Shown piece after piece: positions 33,116-43,859 of a stretch of 64,000 nucleotides of DNA. The notes under the pieces are model-generated. The model was given only the letters and a program-made list of their open reading frames with translations. It was not told the DNA's origin and did no database searches. Each line of letters begins with the position of its first letter. Positions within the stretch are counted from its first letter, which is position 1. The DNA is from Sabellastarte sp. h YS-2021 (lineage: Eukaryota > Annelida > Polychaeta > Sabellida > Sabellidae), in NCBI GenBank assembly GCA_964017235.1, contig OZ024938.1, positions 14,065,454-14,129,453 on the forward strand, given 5' to 3'. The translations under genes were made by a program, and so were the position numbers.

Positions 33116-35129
33116 ATTACCTACCAATAGCTTTTAATGTATACGTCATTTGTTTCTAGCCTCTGTTTAAAAAGTTACATCTATTTCGAGGACATTGTCC
33201 CATTAAAACATTCATAGCATATACTTTGTGTCATCTTCACTTTCAGTGTTGCATACTTAATTTCTGCTTCATGATGTCCAACTGGGGACATCGTCTTATG
33301 AAACATTCATTACATAGACTTTGTGTCTTTTTCAGCTTCAGTGTTGCATACTTAATTTCACAATGTCGCACTGAGTTGATAACAACTGGTCCCATTGCTT
33401 GGCTATCACTTCTGTTTTCAAGGCTTTGACTGCTGTGGTGTTTTTAAAAGAAACATAAAGTCCCAACTTTAATTTTTTGATATCAGAAGCTGTAGAAGTA
33501 TATCTCCATTTTGACAACACAGGGGTTGCATTTTTCCAAAAAAATAAGAATAAAATCTAAAAAGTTTAAAATATAAAAATTAAATACAATATTTGAACGT
33601 TTCAGATAGGTGAAAACCAAGGGTAAACATTCACTTTGATATATTTTCGAATAATGCGATGATATGCAACATCACAGTTTTTTTTTCAAAATATTTGTAA
33701 AAACCTTGGGTTGCAGAAATATTTAAGTAGTTTTTGTATAATGATTTCCTAAACTGTATATATTCTTTAATATTTATGGAGGAAAAAATGGAAGTTTTTT
33801 TTCACATTTATAGGAGATGGGGTGTTGATTGTGGGCTCTGTGCTGGATCAAGGAAAACTTAATGCATTAAATTTTGAAGCATTAAACCTTTGCCATAAAC
33901 TAATTAATTTCCACAAATAGGTTGCTTGCCAGTGACCAAATGAGTGTGTAATCCTGATCAACCTGACGTATTTTCATATTTCTACAGTTCTGTTAGCACT
34001 ATGTTGAAAGAATTATTTAACCCACATCGATACTTGAATTGAAAAAGGCGATTCAAACTTATGTTATAAGTACACTAGGTTTTTTATATTTATTTTGACA
34101 TTACCCTAAGTTTAATTTGGCATTTTGCTGGCGTTTTACCAAAAAAAGAGTAAACAGTACGACCAGACGATTCGGCTCCATAACCCTGTATTATTTGGGT
34201 CATTTAAACAAACTGTCAATAGAATGGGACAAATACATTACCAGGTTGTTAGGACAAATATTTAAACTGAAGACAAATGAACACGACAAATTCACCAAAC
34301 GTTTTGTATCTCCAAAGTGTTTTTTTTCTCTCAGATCTAAAATTCTTCTCAAGGCAAATTCTGAGTTTCATACAGTGTCATTAAGTTTAAATGATTAAGC
34401 TTAGCTTGCAAGGTTATAAGGTTATGTCAGTGTTCCCAGAACCGTAGCAATTAATCAATGGAAATATGAGATGGCTGGCAATAAAAGTGGCACTAATCTT
34501 AGAATAGTACAATGTAATTGTTCTGTGAGATTACTTTTCTAGCGGAAGTGGTAGTTGAGCCAAGGAACCAAGTAAGCTGCCACAGCTTAATTCAAGTGGT
34601 AAATAAACACTCCCTTAAAAGGGTTAAATTGGGATCATAAAGCTGAATGTATTTTCTGGTGTATCTTCAAAACTATTACATGAAACTCTATAAAACCTGA
34701 TTGAATTATTCTTTATGACTATTAAGACCCAGTGACAAGATTGTTGGGTTTGGCAAAGTGTAGGTTGTGACGTGAAAGTGTGACATTAATTTGCTCTGTT
34801 ATCTTGCTGTAGTGACCCAATCTTCAAAATCCTGCCTTCATCTCGGAAATCTTTGGGTGCAGTTGTGTAAAGTGAATGTGTTACCTTCATGCGACCTTTG
34901 ACCTTCTCTAAATAGATCCATAAATCGATTTTACAACTCTTTATATTAAGCTCACTAAGTAATGGTGCTGCTAGCTTACTGTTGTCTTCTTGTAATAATT
35001 GTTTTTTACTTACTTTTCCAGTATGTCCTAAAAGACTCTTTATATTTGTACTTTTTTATTTCTTCTATATCTTATGGTGTCCAGCCATCTTTCAAAGGCT
35101 GTGGTGCAATGGCATCTGTGATGCTAGAT
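33116..35129. other. 5' flank of FMO-B
   Basis: Close copy of 16582-18677; no gene. Any promoter of FMO-B should lie at its left end, but no core element can be assigned with confidence. The DR1-like word at about 34893 has one mismatch against the A copy. Confidence 0.45.
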
Positions 35130-36113
35130 ATTCTAAATCTAATTCTAATTGGACTTTTATAGTGCTTAATCTCCTCAAATAAGAGGACTCTAAGGCACCA
35201 CAAAACAAAAAGCAGACATCAAAATTTCCGTATCCAGGGGCATAGCAGGGGTCAAGCACCATGGAGAATGCCAGGGGAATGATCCAGGCTAAGGTGGGTA
35301 TGCTTTGGTGTACAGGTAGGTTTTGAGCTGCTTTCTGAAGGAGGCCAGCGAGGGAGAGGCACGAATCTCATCAGGGAGAGCATTCCACACAGTGGGAGCA
35401 TCAAACGCAAAACTATTACCAAACTGTTTGACAGATTTGTGAACGGATGGGCAGAACTTTGGAATCACAAGGAAATTACCACCACTTTGACTGCACCTAG
35501 TACTATAAGAACTGCTGTAGGAGGAAAGATATGGAGCAAAATACCTGGGAAAGCCTGTGTGAAGATACTTATAAACAAGTGTGGCCAACTTGAACACTGT
35601 GCCCTGTTCAACAGGAAGCCAATGCAGTTTCTTTAGCACAGGAGTTATACTGGTGTATCGACCGGTGTTTGATAAATTCTAGCTGCACTATTTTGGATGC
35701 ACTGTAATTTGCGTAGATTGAACTTGGAGAGGCTCCTGAGAAGTGAGTTGCAATAATCCAGCCGACTACTAACCAGAGCATTAGCCACAAGCACAGAAAC
35801 ATCATGAGTGAGAAACCGCCTGACATGTCTGAAATCACGGAGTTTAACAAAACAACTTTTGCAGACATTCTGAACATGCTTGGACAAAGAAAAGTCTGAA
35901 TCAAACCACACACCCAGATTTTTTACTGAATCAGCAGGGCAGAGTGAGTTGCCCAAGATATCAATTGGAAAACATGCTTTCAACTTGTCCCACTGTCTCT
36001 TCGAACCAAAGATGATAAACTCGGTCTTGTCTGGATTCAATTTGAGCTTACTAGTGGACATCCACTCTTTGACATCGTCTAGGCACCTATTTAGCTTTTG
36101 ATTACTATAACAA
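35130..36113 (-). mobile_element. CR1/L2-like LINE 3' fragment, copy B
   Basis: Duplicate of 18678-19660. Here the upstream frame (35645-36136, 163 codons) is continuous, with LNPDKTEFIIFG, NLGVWFDSDFS and SSRLDYCNSLL. The downstream frame at 35289-35639 carries LHWLPV and WNALPDEIR. Same ATTAGA-type tail. Confidence 0.9.
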
Positions 36114-36871
36114 GGGATTATTGGCAACAGATTCACATGAAATAATATCCCTTGGGTGAATATTACAAAATTTTATTGACTTCCCACTACTGTTAATAAG
36201 AAATTATGTATAAGTACAATATCAAACTTATTTGAGTGTAATAAGATCCAAAGTGACTTACTTAGTGCTTTGCAAGTTTGGCATCTAATCACTGGCTGTC
36301 ACCTCTGTATGGGTTCGACTCCCAAAAGTGGCAATGCCTAAGTTCTGTCAATTTGTGGGGTTAGTTCGTTAAGTATGTTATGATAAGAAGTTTTTTTCTT
36401 TGCCCTTTGATTTAAGTCCGAACTCCAAGAAGAAAGAAAAACCATGGAACATTATTTATTAGTGAATTGTTAACATGTTTGCAGCTTATTTTTACTAAAA
36501 CATTACAACAATTTGTTACATAATCTTGAAACCATAATAATTTTAATAATATTTCAGTTTCAACACACAAAGAATACTTTAGTTATCCGTAACTCAGTGA
36601 ATGGCGACTATTTTTTTTTAAATTGTTATTTCACAAAACACTAACTCAAACAACTAATTTCATTCAGAGTGGTACAAAAACAGTTTTACTAACGTGTGTT
36701 TACTTTGTTTAGCTAAATTGTACAGAAAGCGAAAAAAAAAAACAGATGTGTTTTTAGTCACAACTGAAGTTCACTATTGAAACTATAATAAAGTGGCCTG
36801 ATACTGTTGTAAATTAATGGTTACAAATGTATTTGTGAAAGTATATCATCTTTCTCATCAGAGGCTGGAGT

Positions 36872-37124
36872 CAGGGGCGGATCCAACCTTTAAGTAAGGG
36901 GGGGTGGGGGTGGGGGGTCACATCAGACATACCATAACTAAGGGGGTTGGGGGGCATGCCCCCCGGGAAAAATAATTTTTGGTAAAAATATATATATTTC
37001 CTGTAAATTTAACACCACTCTCAAGAAATAATTTTGTACTTTGGGTTGAACCCTTAACATTATTTTTCACGGGGTGGGGGGAGGGGTGTTCGAACCCCCT
37101 GACCCCCCCCTAGATCCGCCAGTG
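36872..37124. mobile_element. Small TIR element (MITE), copy B
   Basis: Ends CAGGGGCGGATCC and, inverted, CACTGGCGGATC. The right end is closer to the left end than in copy A. A G-rich insertion near 36899 lengthens it. ggagt lies on both sides. Confidence 0.65.
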
Positions 37125-37507
37125 GGAGTGTATATGTAACCTACTCCCTGAAGTACTTTTTAGTGAATTACTTGTGCGCTGTACAGTAGCAATGCACTAT
37201 GTGTAGTGCAATGAAGTGGGTACATCAGTGCAGGTAATGGCCCGGTAAGCACTGACATACAAATTCATGCTTTGAATTAACGGGAGATATTCCTATACAT
37301 GATTCATAATGCAATCAAACCCGTTGTCTCCTACATTCTTTCGGGTGTTTAAAGTACAGAACCTTGATCAACTAAATGTACTGGTTTTCTCTGACCATAA
37401 AACTACCCATGGGGGTGACCCATAAAGTGTGGAACGCGACGTTAAAATCCAAAATAAACATATCATATGCTGTAATAGGATTTAGAACAAAGAATATTTC
37501 AATTTCT

Positions 37508-37617
37508 GGGGCCGTATTCATGAAAGGTCTTAGCCAAGTCTTAGGCTTAAGTTGGCTATATTTTTATACAAAACTTAAGCCTAAGACTTGGCTAAGACCT
37601 TTCGTGAATACGGCCCC
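37508..37617. mobile_element. Hairpin MITE, copy B
   Basis: Duplicate of 21037-21146 with the arms preserved. Confidence 0.85.
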
Positions 37618-38327
37618 TGGTTTGTATGATAAATGTATACTGTGTTAAATGTGATTAATACTCAGTTATATTAGGTCCTTGTGCATTTGTTTTGACATGA
37701 AAGCATAAAAGTCTCTATTTGATTTTTGAATTTATATGCCACAGTCAAGAATTTTCAGTAACTATAATATTCTAAATTAAATGCTATTGTTCTTTTTATT
37801 TACTTCTTACTACTTGTTGTACAGTATGAAAAGGTTTGCAAGTTATCCCTGTTAAATTGTACACAAAGGTAGACATAGAACTTGAAGACACACCACGACA
37901 TACTTGCCAAAATAGGCTCAAAATTTGGTCAGTGTCCTTGTGTTACAGTCTAAAAATAGTGAACTTGAAAACAACTGGGGATTCAGTCAAGTGTGACATT
38001 TTTTTCCAAATAGACCCAAAAACTGATTCAAGGGTTTTGGTCAATTAGAGACAGAAAGAGTAGTATTTTTAATATTTGCCTAAATATTGGGGAATTAATA
38101 TTTGGCACAGCAATAAACAGATAACACACCTATTATTTGAGGTATTAACATTGAAAATAAATGAAATACTCTTTGTGTTATTCAGGTTCAAAGTCGTTCA
38201 AAGTCCAAAATTCAGCAAAATTAGACCCATGAACTGATTCACGCTTCAATGACATATGAAAGAAAGATACAATTGCATAAAACAGAAGTATTTAAGAAAT
38301 GCTCTAGGAATAAAGACTCCCGTTAAA

Positions 38328-39430
38328 TTCTAATTCTAATTCTAATAGTACTTTTATAGCGCTTAATCTCTATCTAATGATAGACTCTAAGACGCAGAAA
38401 GCCAAAATCAGAGATCGTAATCGTTAAATCAGGGACATTGCAGGGGTCGACACCATGGAGAGACAAAATGAAAAACTAGGGATAATCTAGGGTGGGTAAG
38501 CTTTTTCAAAGAGGTAAGTTTTCAACTTTTTTCTGAATGAGGAGAGAGATTTAGCTGAGCGTACATCATCAGGAAGATCATTCCAAATCCTTGGGGCATC
38601 GTATGCAAAGCTAAGGCCAAAATGCTTTTTAGACTTATATATTGAAGCACAATGTGGGACCTCAAGCAGCACACCATCAGATTGACTTCTGCGTGTTCTA
38701 TACACACTATGCCTGGGTTTAAGGAAAGGTTCAAAGTATTTTGGATGGCCACTATGTAGAAACTTGTACACCAACAGGGCTGTCTTGAAGACAGAGCGAT
38801 GCAAGACAGGCAGCCAATGAAGACTCTTTCTTACAGGAGTGATATGTGAGTATTTGGTGGTATTAGCCACAATTCTTGCTAGACTGTTCTGAACACATTG
38901 GAGCCTCCGAATGTCTAGAGCAGAGAGACCTCTGAACAAGGAATTACAGTAGTCAAGACGACTTCCCACCAAGGCATTTGCAGCTAAAAGAGCAGCTTCA
39001 CGTGTAAGATATCCTCGGAGTCGCTTTAAATCCCTGATATGAACAAATCTAGCCTTACAGGTATTCCTGACATGGCAAGAGAAGGAAAAATCAGAGTCAA
39101 ACCAGACACCTAAGTTCTTAATTGCATCAACAGGTGAAAGGAGGTTGCCAAGTATATTAACTGGGAAAAATTTCCTGAGTTTTGTGCGGACATTTCTTGA
39201 GCCAAACAGAATAAATTCTGTCTTGTCTGGATTTAGTTTAAGCTTATTTGCAGAAAGCCACTTTCTGACATCATCCAAGCAGTTTTTCAGTCTATCAAAG
39301 GCCTGAGTGGCATGGTTATGTGTGAGATGAACATATAACTGTGTGTCGTCTGCATAAAAGTGGAAACATATGCCAGGATGATTTTGAATAACTTTACTGA
39401 GGGGGGTAGTGTATAATGAGAACAAGATCG
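38328..39430 (-). mobile_element. CR1/L2-like LINE fragment, inserted in copy B only
   Basis: A continuous minus-strand frame (39452-38487) runs from the reverse transcriptase YADD box (FHFYADDTQLYV) through KLNPDKTEFILFG, NLGVWFDSDFS, GSRLDYCNSLF, LHWLPV and IWNDLPDDVR to KTYLFEKAYPP. The 3' tail is an ATTAGA-type repeat at 38328-38346. Copy A is empty at about 21857 (cccgtgaaatca|accaagg). It is 5'-truncated, with no clear target-site duplication, as is usual for CR1-like elements. Related to, but not the same subfamily as, the fragment at 35130. Confidence 0.93.
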
Positions 39431-39623
39431 ACCAAGGTGTTTGTATTTGCAAACATCATTAAATCTTTTGGGCTTTCTTATTTCAAAGTGTCGGCTTATA
39501 TGTCTGTGACAAAAAGATAATGTAACCATTAAAACAAAACTGTGCCTGTTTAACATATTTGTGGCATACAAAAAGTGCTAAGCCGAAGAGTATCCACTAT
39601 AAGAAGAATATGTTTTCCGTTTA

Positions 39624-40019
39624 TTACATAGAATTCATGTATTCTTGAATCTTCTTTGATCCAAGTGCCCTCTGACATACTTCAATAATCCAGTCTTTTG
39701 TACCTTCCCATTTCCCTGGTCCCTGTAGACGATAATGAGAACCAATGATTGGACCATGTTTTACAGCGACAGCCAATAACTTGCCATCATCACCAGACTT
39801 TTGAAGCTCTTCATAAGATGGTGGCATACACCCTATCTCCGTTGATAGGTTCTGCACATACTCATAATTTTTTGCCACCTTGTTATATGGTATACCTCTT
39901 GGTTTAGTCTTGCGTGTGTCAGCAATATGTTTCAACATGTCCTGACGCTCTTCTGCAGTGAACAATTCACAACTCTCTCCATAATTCCTGGTGATCACTT
40001 TGTTACAGACCCATCTTGC
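39624..40019 (-). CDS. FMO-C exon 3
   Basis: 131 codons plus stop, starting ARWVCNKVITRNYGE. Acceptor AG at 40021-40020 preceded by a T-rich tract (A-run on plus). The TAATAAA stop/AATAAA overlap matches copy B. Confidence 0.92.
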   Translation of the reverse strand, partial: ARWVCNKVITRNYGESCELFTAEERQDMLKHIADTRKTKPRGIPYNKVAKNYEYVQNLSTEIGCMPPSYEELQKSGDDGKLLAVAVKHGPIIGSHYRLQGPGKWEGTKDWIIEVCQRALGSKKIQEYMNSM

Positions 40020-43000
40020 CTACAAAAAAAAAAAAAAAAGAATTCTATAACATGAGATGAAGTCCGTTGTAAAATCACAGTTCAGTCATTATATTTCGAA
40101 ATCTAGAAATCAATAACCACTGTAGGAACATATTATAATCATCAATAGAAAATGCCAGATCTTTAAGGTATCTTTAATATAATTTACATTAAATATTGCC
40201 AGACAATATGTACATATATATGTTACAATATTTTATATTTCCTTCAGTTATTTCATTAATGAAATTTAGATGGTAGTTGTTTCTGAGTAAAACTATTATT
40301 TATTTTCCATGTACCCTGGCCAGAGACAAAGTCAATTATGGATAGCTTTATCACAGTTTTTGAATGAATTTATGAGTAAGTTGGTCTAGTGTCACATGAA
40401 TACATCATATCCATCATTGTTTGTGAAGTGAGAAAGTAATTAAGAAATGCTTTCTTTAGCTGACTTTTTTTCTCCTTGAAAAGCACTTGAAATTATTATT
40501 CAGATAGTGAAAGGAATCAGTTAAATTTAAGTCATTCATCATTTGTATAATTTTTTTATCTCACTCATGGGTTATTAATGTTTGTATAATTAGGAGAATC
40601 AATAGAAGGGTTACGGATCAGGTTGAAATCATCACATATGATCACATGGCCAGCAATTTCATTCTCTGATAATTGCAAAATTTTCTCAAAGAACTTTGGA
40701 CTATCTCTGGAGCATAGATGTTGACAAGATTAAAAGTACCCAAGTTAATCAATGGCTGAATTATATTCCTATCCTAATCTTTGCAATTATATAATTTGTC
40801 ATATTTAAATTATTATAAATAACATTCCCATCCTAATCTTTGCAATTATTATTATAAATAAGGGGTATTATATCCTGTGAATTAGTTTTTGAACCGTTTA
40901 TGCAGCATTCTGATAGAGGAGATATCACTTTCTAATAGACAAGTCTCTTGCATGCAGACACACCACAGATACTTAATTTAGTATCCTTAAGGTAACTCAA
41001 AACACCTGGTGTTTTCTCATAACTTCGACGCCCTGACAATTTACAGATAACAGAGTGATCAATATGATTGGGCTGGAGTATTTTAATTTATTACTCATAA
41101 GCATTGAGTACATAGTATTTCAGAATTCTTTGAACACAAAATTTCACTAGTAAAGTTCAATAAAGTTAGGATTTGTGTCACTGATATTATAGCTACTGAA
41201 CACCACATAAAAACCAGAGTGTAAGCTTTTAAAATTGTTGTCACTGTAACAACAGAATAGCTAAAACCGTTGTTGACATTTCACAATAAGTAGGCATTCC
41301 ACCGGATCTGACACTCCCTGACTCAATGGTATAACTTTGAGCATTGACCTTAAGTTTGTCAGTGACTCATATAATCAGTTTTATGTTATGACAAAGTTAA
41401 AAATACCAGAGCATATATAGTTCAAATACGATTTTTCATAAGAAGCCATTCTTTATCCCAAATATCACGAAAACAATATCCATGTGGGAAAGTGTTAATT
41501 AAAACTCCCAAAATAACATAACAGATACTTTGTGTGAATGAATAATCTGTGTAACACTGTTGTCCCTTTGATTAAGTTTTGTTGGCCAAAATGTATTATT
41601 TTTTGTTTAGCCAATGGAACATTTGACGACTGCATGGTCATGTAAATAAAAATAATTTTAATATTAACAGTACCAGTAGCATCCTGATCAGTGAGAGATA
41701 TAATGAGGTCGAGTATATAACCATGCAGACGGGTGCTTAACAACTGGTTAAGATAATATGAAATTCAGGAGGGTCATAAATTTGTAACCGTCACCACATG
41801 TATGTCAACGTGGATGTTAATGTCATCACATATATAATACACAATCAATGAATGAAAATACTGATGCAAGAATACCACCATGCTAAAATTACTAAATGTA
41901 CATACATAAAATGTTATTATGCTTGAGAAGCATCTGATTAATTTGAAACAACCTTTCATATTCTGATAAAAATAAAAATACTGCTGCATTAACTTTTGTG
42001 ATATGGACTTTTATTAGGATTGAGAAAGCGGAGAAAAACATTTTATCAATATGAAATAAGGCTTTTTGAAACTAGTTTTATTCTACCTGCATTTCTATCA
42101 CTGCAGTAGGTGAAAGACCAGATGGACCAGTCATCACAAAAGCCAGGCCATCCATTTCCACATCTGGGTGAAGCATGTGCTTGTACAACTCGCACTTGAT
42201 CTGGTCATCTGGTTTCCAGATTTCATTGAGGAAAGGATACCTTGGTCTGAATCCAGTTCCCATTACAACATAATCAATATTCTCAAGTGTGGTTCCATCC
42301 TGAATTACCACATATTCAGATTCAAAATGACCAATCGGACCTACTTTTTCCATTTGGTGTGATTCCATTGCAGCAAATAGTCGGTCTGTATCTGTTATTG
42401 CAAAACCGTCTCCAGGAAAGGTCAAGGCTGTCGCACTGGAATCCATTGGGTATAACCATGATTTCATCTTTGCTTGAAAGCTCTTTGGATTTTCTAAACA
42501 CAAAAATCTTGTAGTCTGGTAATCATATGGTGTAAGATTTCCCTCTGAATCTGGATACAGTCTGTTCAAAACACAGTGGTTTCTTTTCCCAGGACCACCG
42601 GAGAAGCATATGAACAATTTTGCTACCTGGTTTTCCAGAGCGCTGACAGCAATCTCACAACCTGAGTGACCTCCTCCAATGATCAGCACTCTTTTGCCTT
42701 TGAATATAACACCATCCCGAATCTACAAAATAGATTGCATCTAGCTAGTGTATTACATATCTGCATGAGTAAACTTATTTCCATTGTACAGACTAATGTA
42801 TTTATTGAAAATATTTATTTTAGTTTCTTGCACTACAATCACTTACCATCTGGGACTCAGCGTTATACCCAGGAGGCTGCCCCTGACTCGACCAACCCTA
42901 GGAAAAGAGTTCTATGACCAAGTCGGCTGCTTGGTGGCCCCCAGCAGCATGAACTACAGACCCATTTGCAAACATTAATCTGCAAGAAAAAAACTAAGGT

Positions 43001-43817
43001 GGGTTTTGAGTGTAAGGTTGCTTGATGTGTGTAATTGGGTTGCTAGCATCAACTGAAAAAAGGGTAGCAGAGGACCACATGAGACACTCTCATTGGTATC
43101 TCAGTCACTGGACCAGGTACTTTCCTGGTCTGACACAATACTAGCTCTTTTGAACTAGTAGCAGAACCCACAAATGTACTGATATCTGCAGAACTGCATC
43201 CAAAACAATGCAACATCCAGAGCTTTACTGACATCTCAAATGTAGGTTTAGGCACTCATGTAAGCGAACACTCGGTAAAAGAGCTTAGGTCATACATGTA
43301 TTTGGAAGAAAATTTACAAATATATGTTTGAGAAATAAGGCAGTGATCTTAGCCCTACAAACAGTTCAAAAATCGGTGTCAGAACCAAGATTGTTAGTTA
43401 CCATGGGTAACTCAATGGAAGTAGCTTATATAAACAAATCAGGAGGAGCCCGCTTAGTGGAGATGTGCTCTTTCCTGTAGAAAATTCACTGTCAACTAAG
43501 CCACAATCAACAGAGTGGTTACTGCACCTTCAAGTGTTCAACAAACTATGGCAAACCTGGGTCGGTCCTCAGGGGGACATCACATAGAAAAAACACATGT
43601 CCAGATCATTAAGCTTAGAGAATATTGACCCTAAACATGAACACGTCAGAGTTTGCCAGCTATGCCCTGGTTCTGGGCTCTAGTGCAACTATCAACAGAA
43701 ATTCCACATATTGCTCAGTCTAGTAGCCAGATGTTCACAACAACCCAAAGAATCTCAATGTTCATGCTTGATGTCTAGGAGTGACCAGTTTCAATAGCAA
43801 TGTTTCTCTGTTGAAGT

Positions 43818-43859
<42 letters not shown>

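Larger units (their letters stand above)
36114..38327. repeat. Copy-B counterpart of 19661-21856
   Basis: No gene. It repeats the SINE family 2 copy (about 36245-36430), the small TIR element (36872-37124), the headless SINE (about 37305-37465) and the hairpin MITE (37508-37617) in the same order and spacing as copy A. Confidence 0.7.
28451..39861. repeat. Segmental duplication, copy B (carries FMO-B exons 1-2)
   Basis: Matches 2219-22281 after removing the LINE at 2682-12680 from that copy and the LINE fragment at 38328-39430 from this one. It contains FMO-B exons 1 and 2, the shared SINEs, MITEs and CR1-like fragment, and the 3' half of FMO-C exon 3. Confidence 0.9.

Noticed and set aside
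39287-39571. 94-codon minus-strand frame spanning the right edge of the CR1-like fragment
   Set aside because: It crosses the junction between host sequence and the LINE insertion, so it is a chance frame.
43049-43255. Open frame on the minus strand as a host exon
   Set aside because: It is the antisense shadow of a DIRS-type fossil and shows no family resemblance.
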